A stretch of DNA of 64,000 nucleotides from Chaunax sp. Z400 (lineage: Eukaryota > Chordata > Actinopteri > Lophiiformes > Chaunacidae), in the NCBI GenBank assembly GCA_037577475.1, contig CM075192.1, forward strand, positions 2,348,197 through 2,412,196. Direction: 5' to 3'. Made by a program: the position numbers and the translations under genes. Below are positions 19,700-31,885 of this stretch, one piece after another (the stretch's first letter is position 1; every line of letters begins with the position of its first letter). The notes beneath the pieces are model-generated. The model had not been told where the DNA came from. It worked only from the letters and a program-made list of their open reading frames with translations, and did not search any database.

Positions 19700-22600
19700 G
19701 CGTGGGGAAGGGCTAAGTGAGAGAACAAGTTCCAAAATATGCCTCCTCAACGTTTATCCCACTGGATGCAGAGAAGAATCCATGAAAATGTATGCAATAT
19801 TAGATGATCAAAGCAACCGCTCCTTTGCACGATCTGAGTTTTTCAATACCTTCAAAATCTCAGGATGCTCCTATCCTTACACTCTAAAAACATGCGCTTG
19901 GACTTAAGGAAACCACAGGGAGAAGAGCTTGTGGTTACACCATAGAGTCAGCGGACAAGAAATTAAGCTTTCCTCTACCTACACTCCTTGAGTGCAACCA
20001 AGTCCCTAACAACCGCTCTGAGATACCAACACCAAATGCAGCACATCATCACGCTCATCAGAAATGCATCACTGGAGAAATACCACCACTGGATCTGGAA
20101 GCTGACATCCTCCTTTTGCTGGGCAGAGACATTCTCAGGGTTCATAAGGTCCGCGAGCAAATTAGTGATCCCAACAACACACCATTCGCTCAAAGGCTTG
20201 ATCTAAGATGGGTCGTTATTGGTTATATGTGCCTTGGAGGTGCGCACAGACCACTGCAAGTGAACAGCTTAAAGACATCCATCCTAGAAAATGGTCGTGC
20301 AAGTCAACTACAGCTGTTCGACAGTCAAATTAAAGTGAAGGAGGTGTTTAGTAAAGCACCTAAGCATTATCACCATCCCGCACCAACTTTCTCAGATGGC
20401 AGAGATGGCCTAGGCCAAACAGTCTTCACTCCCACTGCTGACGATCACAGGCTTGCACCGTCAGTGGAGGATGTGACGTTTCTTCAGATCATGGAGGCTG
20501 AGTTCCACCAGGACAGTTCCAACAGCTGCATTAGACCCTAAACTTTTCGTTCCCAATGCTGCAACCAGGACAAGAATGCTGGTACCTCCCGCTTTTTGGT
20601 GTGTATCATCCCAGAAAGCCAAACAAGATTCGTGTGGTGTTCGATTCCAGTATACCATTTTAGGGAGTGTCACTTAACGATGTTCTGCTCACAGGCCCTG
20701 ACCTTAACAACAGCCTGACAGGTGTACTCATAAGGTTCAGGAAAGAACGAGTAGCTATTTCTGGTGACATCGAGCACATGTTTCACTGTTTTGTCGTGAA
20801 AGAGGGTCACAGGGACTTCCTCCGCTTTTTATGGTACAGAAATAACAACCTCACCTGTGATGTAGTGGACTACAGGTTCACCTCTTTGGAAACGGTCCCT
20901 CTCCTGCTGTGGCTGTGTATGGGTTATGTAGAGCAGCTAAAGAGCCTGAGGCCGACTACGGCGGTGATGCCAGAAGATTTGTCGACTGAGAGTTCTACGT
21001 AGATGACATCTTAAAGTCTTTAGACACGGAGGAAGAGGCCATCACTCTTCTTAAGTGAGCACAGAAGATGCTTGCAGCTTCCAACCTCAAGTTGCACAAA
21101 TTGCTTCAAACCGACCAGCAGTCATCAATGCATTCCCACCTGAGGACCGTTCCAGGGATGTTGAAAACTTAGACCTCTTTGTCAGTGATCTGCCTATACA
21201 GCGCAGCCTTGGGTTGTCCTTAAACATGTGCATAGACACCTTTACATTCCAGATAGCAGATGACCTGAAGCCCTTTACACGTAGAGGAGTTCTATCAACA
21301 GTAAATAGCCTCTATGACCCTCTAGGATTCCTTGCACCCGTCTCTATCCAGGGAAGGTGGATACTCAGAGAGCCAACCACCTAAGCAGAGAATTGTGATT
21401 CACCACTTCCCAAAGACATGGAGGTTGAATGGACTAGATAGAGCGAGTCACCTCATGACCTATAAGAGATCCAGATACCATGCCCTTACACATCATTCTC
21501 CACCACAGGCACACACAAGAAAGAACTCTATCTTCTCAGATGCATCAGTGAAAGCGATTGCAGCTGTAGCCTACATTAAGGTGACAAACCACAATGGACA
21601 AACTGCAGTCGGCAGTTGGCTCCCCTCCCTGGCCTAACTACCAAGACTTGAACTGTGCACAGATGTGCTGGCAGTGGAGATTGCTGAGATGATAGTCACA
21701 GAAATGGACGTGGCATTTGACAACATCACCTTTTACACCGACAGCAAGGTCGTGCACGGATACATCTACAACCAGACAAGATTTTATGTCTATGTGCAAA
21801 ACAGGGTTCAGCGTATTAGCCTGTCGTCATATCCTGGTAAGTGGAAGTACGTTCATTCTGGCATTAATCCAGCTGACATTGGGTCGAGATCCGTGCCACC
21901 AAACCTCCTAAGCAGCACGATATGGCTCAGTGGACCAGCCTTTCTGCAGAGCCCATCCTTCTGTCCATCTGAGCCCCAAGAGACTTATGACCTAGTCAAC
22001 CCTGCCTCTGATGCTGAGGTACATTCCCAGGTGACGACAAGTCTCACACGTTACCACAGATGTGATTATCCCCAAATGCTTTGAACGCTTCTCAAAGTAT
22101 AATCAACGGTGGTGCGCCTTGTCCATGTATCTCGTTCTTTCTCCCATGCTGTCCAAGGGAAGTACCAGGGGTGGCATGTCTGTCATCCTACAGAAGAAGA
22201 GCTGCTGAAAGCTAAAGTGTGCATCATAAACAGCGGACAGAAGGAGTGCTATGTCAAAGAGCTCGAAAGTGTAACTTCAGGAGACAACATCTCATCCTCT
22301 AGTAGCCTGTGGAAACTGCATCCCATCTTAGACTGTGAGGGACTGCTGAGAGTGGGCGGTCGCAAAGGACAGTCAAGTCAAGGTATGGAAGAGAATCACC
22401 TCAAAATCATTCCTGACCGACATCATTTGGCAGCATCATTTGGTGTGCCACTATCATGAAGCTTTAAAACATCAGGGAATACATCTAACTGAAGGTACTG
22501 TTCAAGCTGCTGGATTCTGGCTGGTTGGAGCAAAACGCTGCATCAGCAGTCTACTCTTCAAATGTGTCACATGCAGAAAATTGCGCGGAAAGACAGAATA

Positions 22601-23470
22601 CCAACAGATGGCAGACCTACCAGTCGAATGACTGCCGGCAGCACCTCCCTTCACCTATGTAGGCGTTGATGTTTTTGGGCCGTGGGAAGTTGTCTCACGC
22701 CGCATAAGAGGAGGACACTCCAACTCTAAGAGGTGGGCTGTTATGTTCTCATGCATGTGTTCAAGGGCGGTTCATATCGAAGTGGTCGAGGCGAACAATA
22801 AAATAATTTTAAAAAAATAAAAATAACAATAAAAACCGGAGTTTCGATTAAGTGGAGAAGTACCTGAGCACACAGAGCTGCACCTGCCTGTTCAATCCAC
22901 CCCATGCATCCCACATGGGCGGGGCGTGGGAACGCAAGATTGGTATCACCCGATGGATTTTGGACTGCATGCTGCTGGAGAAGAAAAAGTCCCATCTGAC
23001 ACATTATGTTCTCATAACGCTCATAGCCGAGGTAGCCGCAATCATTAACAATAGACCTCTCATCCCAGTGTCATCAGATCCAGAGTCACCTGTCATTCTC
23101 ACCCCTGCAATGCTCCTGACCCTCAAAACAGGCTCTACACCACCTCCCCCTCCTGGCAACTTTGAAGAAGTGGACCTATTCAAAGACGAGTGGAAGCAAG
23201 TGCAAAGCCTAGCAGATACCTTTTTGAAAAGGTAGAGGAGCGAGTATCTCAAAACATTGCCGCTAGTTGCAAGTAAAAAAGACAAACATTCAAGAAGGGG
23301 ATGTTGTCCTCCTCAAAGACCATCTAAGAAAGAAAAATGAATGGCCCATGGGCATTATCACAGACTTTTTCAGGAAAAGACGGACTGGTCCGGAAGGTTG
23401 AAGCAGACATCATCAAGGATGGAACGCCTAAAATAAACTGCAGTCTCGGGTAGTGAAATTGCAATCAGGA
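19700..23470 (+). mobile_element. BEL/Pao LTR retrotransposon, pol remnant
   Basis: Frame-broken pol in the order protease, RT, RNase H, integrase. Protease: AILDDQSNRSFARSEFF near 19795. Then LLGRDI-type linker (LGRDILRVHKVREQI, 20119). RT: GDIEHMFHCFVVKEGHRDFL (20765), FYVDDIL at about 20993-21013, GVLSTVNSLYDPLGFLAPVS (21290). RNase H: FSDASVKAIAAVAYI (21533) and FYTDSKVVHGYI (21730). Integrase: HEALKHQG (22446), CVTCRKLRG (22563), YVGVDVFGPW (22657), then after a small AT-rich insert near 22795-22845 the PPHASHMGGAWERKIG motif (22898). The YDPLGFLAP and GGAWER blocks are typical of BEL/Pao. No LTRs were recognised. At least ten frame breaks; inactive. Confidence 0.85.
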
Positions 23471-23639
23471 CCAGAAGAAACAACATCCAGAAAATGGCAC
23501 AAACCCGTTTATATCCCAGAAACAACTGAATTAAAGATTTAAAAAATGATTTCTCCCCAGCTGGTAAGAAGAAATTGAGAGAAATCATTGCCAATGCAAA
23601 AGTAGCTCATTTCAAGAATGATTGTGGAGACTTAGGTAC

Positions 23640-24291
23640 TAAGTACATCCACACAATTGAGGGAGGAGTGCACCCACCAGTCCGACAGTAACCTAGGTGC
23701 CGTCGAAGAAATGGATCTGATAGTGAAAGAACTTAGTGCTTTGGGAATCATTAGAGAAGAACCTAACCCGATCACTAACAGTCCAATCCAAGCCGTGAAG
23801 AAGCCGGAGTCAGCAGGAGGGGGTTGGAGACCAGTCATCAACTTTAAGGTCCTCAACCGAAGAACAGTAATAACAGAGCTAGTTTGATTAACCCCCAAGG
23901 TACTCTGAGGACTTTACAGGTCAAAAAGTACAAGTCCTGCATTGATCTGGCAAATTGTTTCTTTTCTCTGACATTGGCAAAACAATCACAGAGAAAGACA
24001 GCATTCACACACAAGGGAAAAGCGTTTGTGTGGCAGCGTCTCCCGCAGGGATTCAAGAACAGTCCAAATGTTTTCGAAGCAGCAGTCATAGATATTCTGG
24101 AAGATCTAGGAGCCACCATCTACATAGATGATGTCTTCATCGCTGACGACACGGAAGAAGAACATCTGGAGAAGCTGCAAAAGGGAGTAAAAAGACTCAC
24201 CGAGATGGGGCTGAAACTCAACCTGAAGAAGTATCAGTTTGGTCAGTTTGAGGTAAACTACTTAGGGTTTCAGGTCTCCACGGACCTGTGA
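23640..24291 (+). pseudogene. Retroviral reverse transcriptase fragment
   Basis: Two frames (to about 23887, then from about 23884). LSALGIIREEPNPITNSPIQ and VKKPESAGGGWRPVINFKVL, then SCIDLANCFFSLTLAKQSQR (first catalytic Asp), RLPQGFKNSPNVFEAAV, the YIDDVFIADD active site and NLKKYQFGQFEVNYLGFQVS. Ends at a TGA (24289-24291) and is followed by a deletion. The YIDD/LGF layout is retroviral. Confidence 0.85.
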
Positions 24292-24429
24292 CTCTCAGAA
24301 GGGTACAAGGAGAAGTTAAACCAGCCCCCCAACATCAGAAAACGGTCTACAGAAAATCTCTCCAACTATGTGAGAGACCATGTGCCTCATTATCAAAGAT
24401 ACGCCAAACTGTTGTATTCAAGAAGTCAA

Positions 24430-24851
24430 AGAATTTGAATGGCTAGGACCCAACCTCATCTACAACAACGGAACCTATCACCCCTATAGAGAACTGGCTA
24501 TAGTGTGGGGAAGGAAGACGAGCGCATGATTGTACATGGTTTGAAAAAGCTGCGGGTTCCATTATCCAAACGCTGAGCACAGTCTTTGAAGAGGGCATTA
24601 AGATACTGGAAGAAGGGGCTAGAATAGTTGGAGATTGGATAACTAATTTGTTTAGCTGGATTTGGCCTTACTTAGCAGCAGGCCTTGGAATCCTAGTTGT
24701 TGTGATAATTGGCATAGCAGTTGTCCAAGGAGCTATCAGATCAACATTGTCATCCTGTGGGAGGTGCTTGTTCTCAAAGAGTAAAACTAAGAAGAAAAAG
24801 AAAGACAAGAAGCCCCTACTCCGGAAGTGGGTGGAGGAAACAGATCTTTAA
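24430..24851 (+). pseudogene. Env C-terminal part with membrane anchor
   Basis: A stop-interrupted upstream piece (EFEWLGPNLIYNNGTYHPYR at about 24427-24488, containing a possible N-glycosylation NGT) is followed by an open segment with an amphipathic helix, the hydrophobic stretch IWPYLAAGLGILVVVIIGIA (about 24660-24720) and a cytoplasmic tail with a run of lysines (KSKTKKKKKDKK) ending at TAA 24849-24851. The layout fits the transmembrane subunit of a retroviral envelope. The fusion peptide and disulphide region are missing. Confidence 0.6.
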
Positions 24852-24901
24852 GAGATCAAGGACCGGAACGCCCTGGCCACTTACAGTTCCTGATTCTGAA
24901 G

Positions 24902-25312
24902 ATGGAGCGGCAAGAGATGGTCACCGACCCAGCCTTTGAGAATCTAACCAAGATAATCATCCTTAATGCATGATCCGGGGTGCGCGATCTGGCTTTGTGT
25001 CTCTTTGCAACCTATGTGCTAGGACGAGTTACAATTGCCAAATCATGCTAAGGTATTGTGCAGAGTGTTTCTCTCATCTTCTGGATGATATTCGACACAG
25101 CAACAATTTTTTATGCATCCCTGAGACAAGCCAACATTGTGACTGAACCCACAATGATGATTGGAATGATAGGGTACATGATAGGCCTAGCTAGCAAACT
25201 GCAAGAAAGAGGAAGAAGGCGTTGACTGATCAAACTAGTCACCATTATTATATGGGGCTTAGGCTGGGGGATTATCCTGTACTGTTCTGAACAAGTCAAA
25301 TTGACCAGGTGA
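24902..25312 (+). pseudogene. Accessory ORF with four hydrophobic segments
   Basis: From ATG 24902 to TGA 25310-25312 one frame of 136 codons holds together apart from three in-frame stops. It encodes four hydrophobic stretches: DLALCLFATYVLGRV, SVSLIFWMIFDTATIFYASL, MMIGMIGYMIGLAS and LVTIIIWGLGWGIILYC. The pattern suggests a small multipass membrane protein. It starts 50 bp after the env stop. I do not know the family. Stops may be decay; the retained frame over 400 bp suggests a former gene. Confidence 0.45.
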
Positions 25313-25531
25313 TCGTGGTGGTTTGGTTCATGACTTTTGCGGCATGTTTCCCTGACCAGAGGGGAGAAACTGAGCAGAAAGAATCTCCATCAGCTACTCT
25401 GCGATCCCCTTGGCTGGTTTCGCTGGCCCAAAGGCGTTCCTGAACATCCAGATTTTCTTTTTTTTTTATAGCTTGCTTATGCAAAAACCCATGCACTGAT
25501 TATTAACCTAAATATTGTTGTATTATACAGA

Positions 25532-26906
25532 ATGGAGAAGGCTGCGTACATTGTGGAGCTGTGCCAGAGCAAGCAAAGCAACTCTGGGAGGTTTCCTCAG
25601 CTTTATGGAGCAATAGTTGCTATAAGAAAGAGTTTAAAATCCACTCAGCAAGAGGCATTTTTTGCCACAAGAATGATACCACAGTGCCACGGGTCTCCTT
25701 GGTGTTGTGTATGGAAGTGGATGTCAACGCCAAGATAATCTGGCATTCGAATCCATCAGCCCAAACAGTGCTAGACCTGAGACATCTGTTAGATGCCTTT
25801 GAGACCTTCTCCAATGGCATCTACTACCCAGCCTACAACAAGATTTGGGAGTTTGAAGATGGAACAAGGGTCTCAACAGCCCATCTGACGGATGGAAGAT
25901 TCATTGCTGTTGGTCCGCAGCCCCCAGCTTTGGAAAAGAGAGTTCTACCTGGCCCATCACGATCTGATGCAAGCACTCAGACTGAACATCTGGGTTGGTA
26001 GTGGGACGTGGCATTGGAAGAAATTCTTATGATTAATGCAGGAACCTCAGAAGGAAGCACCCTGGGCACCCCGGACACCGATCTGGCACTTCACATCGAC
26101 CCAGAACCCTTCTTCCTGCCAGCAGCAGCAAGCCTTCCATCTACATCAGAAATGGAACAGTCCCCGGTGGAAACAACACATCCATCTCCACCCGTGGTGA
26201 AGAAGTCTCCTGTAGTAATAAGATCTCCAACTCTGCGGGTCAAAGTACAGTCACTGGAAGTGGCTAGGCCTCCATCACCATCATTCATGGCAGAATCTCC
26301 CGTATCAGGGCGGCTGTGGGGGTAAGAGCGTTTGTCCACTTATCAAAAGGTCGGTGGTTCGATCCCCACTTCCCCCAGGTCTACATGTCGAAGTATCCTT
26401 GAGCAAGTTACTGAACCCCAATTTGCTCCCCGGGCACCGTAATGGCAGCCCACTGCTCCCCAGGGATGGGTCAAATGCAGAGAAAGAATTTCCCCACGGG
26501 GACAATAAAGTATAGCTTATCTTATCTTATCAGAAATTTGTCTGTCCCCACTGGTCATAGATGACAGCTCTATACCCATGGACAGCACAACCAGGCCCCC
26601 TAACCCAGGATGGGAGGGTATGGACAAAGGCGATGCTGTAAGAGAAATGGTGTCACCTCCCTCCACGGTGGCCATCTGGATGGTAACGAAATGGTCCTGG
26701 TCGACCAGTGGCCGAGGCCGCAAGAAAAGCTGCAACGGACAACGGATTTGGTGCAACGACCCCTTCTACCAACTGCTACACCCATGGTAGAAGGCGATGA
26801 GGATTAGCAGCAGTTTCCAGCTCCAAAGGTGACAAGGGTGGCCGATATCATTGACCTGTACCCGGAAGAAGATGACCTGGTCTTGGACTATGACAATTCT
26901 GACTGA
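25532..26906 (+). pseudogene. Accessory ORF with acidic C-terminus, SINE-interrupted
   Basis: A splice acceptor-like TTGTTGTATTATACAG ends just before ATG 25532. After a frame change near 25560 one frame runs from 25561 to 26325 with a single TAG (25999-26001). It encodes a folded-looking part (SLVLCMEVDVNAKIIWHSNP, WEFEDGTRVSTAHLTDGRFI) and a Pro/Ser-rich part (HPSPPVVKKSPVVIRSP). A SINE cuts it at about 26303. Beyond, short frames end with DLYPEEDDLVLDYDNSD and TGA 26904-26906. Position before the 3' LTR and the acidic tail would fit a transcriptional activator of a complex retrovirus; that role is inference. No homologue recognised. Confidence 0.4.
26303..26530 (+). mobile_element. tRNA-derived SINE (second copy)
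   Basis: GGCGGCTGTGGGGGTAAGAG head, GGTTCGATCC B box, body as in the copy at 5814-6059, and a 3' end CCCCACGGGGACAATAAAG with TTATC tail. TATCAG stands before the head and after the tail and may be the target duplicate. It interrupts the accessory ORF. Confidence 0.8.
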
Positions 26907-26933
26907 AAATGGACGTTGGAGCAGCGAGTGATC

Positions 26934-26945
26934 TCAAGGAGGGGG
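26934..26945 (+). promoter_or_regulatory. Polypurine tract of the retrovirus-like element
   Basis: AAGGAGGGGG directly before the LTR start TGTCAAGTGA, 28 nt after the last ORF's stop. Confidence 0.65.
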
Positions 26946-28390
26946 TGTCAAGTGAGTTGAGAATCCCTCCCTGCTATAGCCTGCTTAAACCAGCATAAAG
27001 AGCACACTGAGAGGCCCACAGAGACAGGGTTAGACTTTCCTTTAATAAATGATAGCACTGATCAGGAATGTCATGAGTAGAAAATCCCCTTCCATATAAG
27101 CAGAAGTAAAACACAAACACAAACATAAAAAGTAATACACAGTAAGAATGAAGTTAAAACATGATTTACTTAAATGTGAAATGATGTAAAAATATTACAT
27201 GAAGAGAAGAATCAAATACTGTATGTAATTGAAGTCTTTTGATGAAGAGTTTGATCTGAAATAAATTGACGTGTTTAAATAATATATCATGATTGATTAA
27301 ATGATTATGTATCACATGTATAATGATTGTTTTACAGGTACTCCAATAATGATTGTTGAATATTCTGTTTTGTATGTAAGAAAGAGATCAACTGTTGTTT
27401 CATGTAATGCATGTATTCATTTAAATTCATGTATTGTATGTACTCACATGTAATGAAAAGTATTAAGATTTATGATTCTTGATCATATGATGTGGAGACA
27501 AGGTGAGCAGATGTGTGTCAAAAAAGTGCAGAAGTGACCCATTTGGGTGTAACCATGAAACTGGCAGCAAAGGGGACAAGAGGGGAAGTACAGCAAAGGC
27601 CTAATGTTGCCTGTTATGGACAAACTAACTGTTATAGGCTAACAAACTGATGATCAGTTATGGTCCGATTAATGTAAGACAGATGGTCAGACAGAAAAAC
27701 ATGCTTGGAGTCACATACGCCACCAAGGGTATAAATATGTTGATCAAAAGGAGGAACTTGTTCTTTCACCGGCTGACTTCGTATGCTGAAGACCACTGCT
27801 GGACCGACCACATCCAGGCTTGCATCTCAGGACTTTGAAGACAAGAAGACAGAGTCTGTGAGCATTCTACAACCAAAGAAGATGAAACCTTAAGACAAGA
27901 AAATACTCCAACAGATCTCAGAAGATTGTGTCTGAAGTGAAGCAACCATCCCAAAGCTGTTGAAGATTGACCAGAGCATTGTCAGAGGTTTCCTCGCTCA
28001 CAGCTGCCACTCATGGACCAAAGACTTGAAGATCAATTGTGGACTTTGGACAAAGTCAGTGCTCCTCAAGAATCCCAGTCCTGGCAGGCAAAAGAGAAGA
28101 CGAGTAGGCCGCTCAACCTTTTCTCTCTGGCTCTCAATTTGATCACTGATCTGCTCAGGCTCAGCTCCACTTGTTAACTTTAAAATTTATACTTTAGTAT
28201 TATAAGCATTTTTATTATCATCACTATTACATTTGACATGTTATATCATTGATGAATTATTGAGCTGTAGCTTGCCCTTGCTTACCAATTTGCAAAATAA
28301 AGCATTCAAACTGAAGTTAAAGTGAAGTTATGGACATCAGACTTGTTGCAGTGACAGTAATTAATAGGTCTGTTGTATCGTAACATCACA
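26946..28390 (+). repeat. Long 3' LTR (about 1.44 kb)
   Basis: Starts TGTCAAGTGAG after the polypurine tract. GTATAAATA at about 27728 is a TATA-box candidate and AATAAA at about 28299 a poly(A) signal candidate, the U3-R-U5 order. The end is placed at CATCACA, 28390, by the CA rule only, since no second LTR copy is in the window. Confidence 0.5.
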
Positions 28391-28556
28391 TTTGTTCTGA
28401 AAGGTTACTCTAGCTCAACAAAATTAACATATGCAGGGGGCTTGTTTTCCAGGCCACTTAACATAATCCCAGCAACCATACCAAGTGCACTGATCATTTA
28501 GAGGAGAGCTGCCGTTAACGAGCGCAGCTGACATAGTATCTAGTGCAGGGGCTATT

Positions 28557-31500
28557 AAGATAAAATAAGATAAGATAATCCTTTATTAGCCCCACAGTGG
28601 GGAAATTTTCAGTATTGCAGCAGCACGGTGTACAGAAGCACAGTGGGGGAGGGGAAAAATATCAAAAATACAATACTATAAAGGAGGGGTAAAGTGTCTC
28701 AAAAATATTGCACAAATACTATAATGAAATTGTCTCAAGTATTGCACAGACAAAAAATACAGGAATTTGTTTGGTCTACTGGGAGCAGTGCTGGTTGTAT
28801 AATCTAACAGCTGCAGGAAGGAAAGACTTGCGATAGCGCTCCTTCACACACTTCGGGTGAAGCAGCCTGTCGCTGAAGGAACTCTCCAGTGCTGTTATTT
28901 GGTCCCACATCGGGTGGGAGTGATTGTCCATCATGGATGACAGTTTTGTTGTCATTCTCCTTCCTCCCACCACCTCTACCGGGTCCAGGGGGCATCCCAG
29001 GACAGAGCTGGCCTTCTTTATCAGCTTGTCGAGTCTTTTCCTGTCCAACACTGATATGCCGCTGGCCCAGCAGACCACACCTTAAAAGATGGCTGATGCC
29101 ACCACGGTGTCATAAAATGTCTTAAGGAGTGCTCCCCGCACTCCAGAGGACCGAAGTCTCCTGAGCAGATAGAGTCTGCTCTGGCCTTTCCTGTAAAGTG
29201 CAGTGGTATTGTCTGTCCAGTCCAGTTTATTGTTCAGGTGAACACCCAGGTAGCTATAAGATGTCACCATCTCAATGTCCATTACCTGAATGTTCACCGG
29301 GTCCGGGGGGGAGTGTGTGTGCCTGCGGAAATCAACCACCAGTTACTTGGTTTTCCCCACGTTGATCTGGAGTTGGTTCCGCTGGCACCAGTCCACCACA
29401 AAGTCCTGTGTCAGTTCTCTGTACTCCCTGTCGTCCCTGTGATGAGACCGACGACGGCAAAGTCATCAGAGAACTTCTGCAGGTGACAGGTGGGTGAGTT
29501 GTAGTGGAAGTCTGCAGTGTAGAGGGTGAAGAGGAACGGAGCCAGGACCGTTCCCTGTGGGGCCCCCATACTGCAGACAACCATGTCGGACACACAGTCC
29601 CGTGACCTCACATACTGTGGACGGTTGGTGAGGTAGTCCAGTATCCAGCATGTGAGGTGGTGGTCCACACCGGTGTGCTCCAGCTTGTCCCTCAGAAGCA
29701 CAGGCTGTACCATGTTGCAAGCACTGGAGAAATCAAAGAACATGATTCTCACAGTGCTTCCTGGCTTCTCCAGGTGAGAGAGGGCTCGATGTTGGAGGAA
29801 GATGACGGCGTCATCCACCCCGATGCCAGGTTGGTAGGCGAACTGAAGCGGGTCCATCGCTGGGCTCACCAGGGGACGGAGATGACCAAGGACCGGCCGC
29901 TCCAGGGTCTTCATCAGGTGGGATGTTAGACCCACCGGCCTGTAGCTACTGAGGTCCTTGGGGTGCGGAGTCTTGGGGACAGGTACAACGCAGGATGTTT
30001 TCCACATCTGTGGCACTCTCCCCAGCTTCAGGCTCAGGTTGGACATGTGTTCAGCTATACCACACAGCTGGTCTGCGCAGGACTTCAGGAGCCTCGAGCT
30101 GATGCCGTCCGGACCCGCAGCCTTCCTTGCCTTCATCTTCCTAAGCTGATTCCTCACCTGGAGTGTTGTGAGGGACAGGGTGGAGGCAAGGGGGCTGTGT
30201 GCTGGAGTGTGTGGATGGGGGGGGTGGGGGTGTTGGGCTGATGAGATGAGCAGTGGGGGTTAGCTGTCAGCTGAGTGTTGTAGGAAGGGAGGTGGAGGAG
30301 GGGGTGGGGTAGTGTACTGCGGGTGAAGATGAGGGGGGTTGCAGCAGACCTGACTGGGCTGGGGGAGGGGCAGATGACTGATCAAATCTTTTGAAGAATA
30401 AGTTCAGATCATTCACCCACTGTTGGTCCCCCACAGCCTGGGAGTTTGGTTCCTTGTGGCCAGAGATGGTTTTCAGGCTTTTCCAGACTCCACTGATGTT
30501 CTGCTTCGGCTGATCCTCCATCTTCCTCCTGAAGCTGTTCTTCCTCTCCCTGATCTTCCTCCTTAGCTCCTTCTGCACAGTCTTCAGCTCCTCCTTATTT
30601 CCTGACTTAAAGGCCCTCTTTTTCTCCTTGAGGAGAGCCTTTATGTCAGGGTTAATCCACGGTTTGTTGTTGGAAAAACACTGTACAGTCCTGGTGGGTA
30701 CGGTGTTTTCCACACAAAAGTTGATGTAGTCAGTGATACAGTCAGTGAGACTGTTGATGTCCTCCCCATGGGAATCACAGAATCCCTGCCACATAGTTGT
30801 ATCAAAACAGTCCTTCAAAGCCTCCTCAGCCTCGTCGGACCATCTCTTCACTGTGCGGGACACAGCTGGTTGCCTGTGTACGAGAGGTTTGTACAAGGGC
30901 AGGAGATGAACCAGGTTGTGGTCAGATCTTCCCAGGGGAGGGAGGGGTGATGAGGTGTATGCCTCCTTGGTGTTGGCATAAAGTAAATCCAGGGTTTTAT
31001 TGTCTCTGGTGCAGCATGTGATGTACTGGGTGAAGGTGGGCAGAGTGGAAGATGGAGCAACGTGATTTAAGTCCCCAGAGATAAGAAGGAGGGCCTGTGG
31101 ATGCTGAGTCTGCAGCCTGCCTGTGACAGAGTGGAGGACATCACAGGCTGCTTCAGCGTTAGCAGAGGGGGGGATATACGCAGCTACCGCGATAACATCC
31201 GTGAATTCCCGCGGCAGGTAGTAAGGCCTCATACTAACGGCTAACAGCTCAATGTCCTTACAGCAGAGTTGTTCTTTAATAGTGATGTGCCCAGAGTAAC
31301 ACCATCTCTCATTCACAAACACTGCCAGCCCTCCTCCTTTCCTCTTTCCACCGTCCAGTGCTGCAGCCGTGTCCGAAGTTAGCGTGGTCAGCCATGTTTC
31401 CGTCAACATCATGATGCTGCTCTCCCGGTATTCCCTCTGGTGCCGGGTAGGTGCCGCTAATTCGTCCATCTTATTAGGGAGAGATCTCACATTCCCCATG

Positions 31501-31885
31501 ATGGTGGACGGGAGGACTGGTCGATATCTCCTCCTTCTAGCACGACGCTCGGCTCTGGCACGGTTCCCCCGTCTCCTCCGCTTCAGCTCTCGGGGAATGT
31601 CAGGTTTCTCGTGGGGCAGCACCGCTGTGTTACGGAGCGCTAACAGCCGATCCCTACTGTAAACAATAGGGCCATGGCAGCGCACAGGGTCCCCAGACAC
31701 GAACATGATCAGAAAAAAACAGCAGAAGGCCAAAGCAAAACCGACTGCTTGGCCTCCACAGTGCAAAGAGCAGTACCACTAAAGACAGAAAAAGAAGAAT
31801 TAAAAAGACACACTGGACACAGTAGGAAGCAGGAAAAAACTCAAAGATGAGCTACTACAACAGGCTGCCACTAGCATGGCGCCAT
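28557..31885 (-). mobile_element. Jockey/L2-Rex-type LINE, nearly full length (copy B)
   Basis: Same family as 7068-8650. The minus strand starts near 31885 (CCAAGATGGCGCCATGCTAG) and ends with the hairpin-like CCCCACTGTGGGGCTAATAAAG and TTATC tail at 28557-28605. ORF 31766-30267 (499 codons) holds the endonuclease: RSLPNKMDEL, TETWLT, GDLNHVAPS and GRSDHNLVHLLP, then a basic linker. A frameshift in the G-rich run near 30200 separates it from the RT (30157 to about 29411: DGISSRLLKS, MFFDFSSACNMVQ, GAPQGTVLAPFLF, FSDDFAVVGL) and further frameshifts near 29440 and 29080 separate the tail block to 28776. Autonomous type originally; inactive now. Confidence 0.85.

Larger units (their letters stand above)
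23530..28390 (+). mobile_element. Retrovirus-like element with accessory ORFs and long 3' LTR (5'-truncated)
   Basis: Abuts the BEL element and begins inside pol. Order: RT, large deletion, env C-terminus, a four-segment membrane ORF, an acidic-tailed ORF interrupted by a SINE, polypurine tract, 3' LTR. Gag, 5' LTR, RNase H and integrase are missing. The long LTR and ORFs between env and LTR are reminiscent of complex retroviruses such as foamy viruses, but that placement is inference; RT motifs alone do not settle it. All ORFs carry stops. A defective old copy. Confidence 0.65.
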
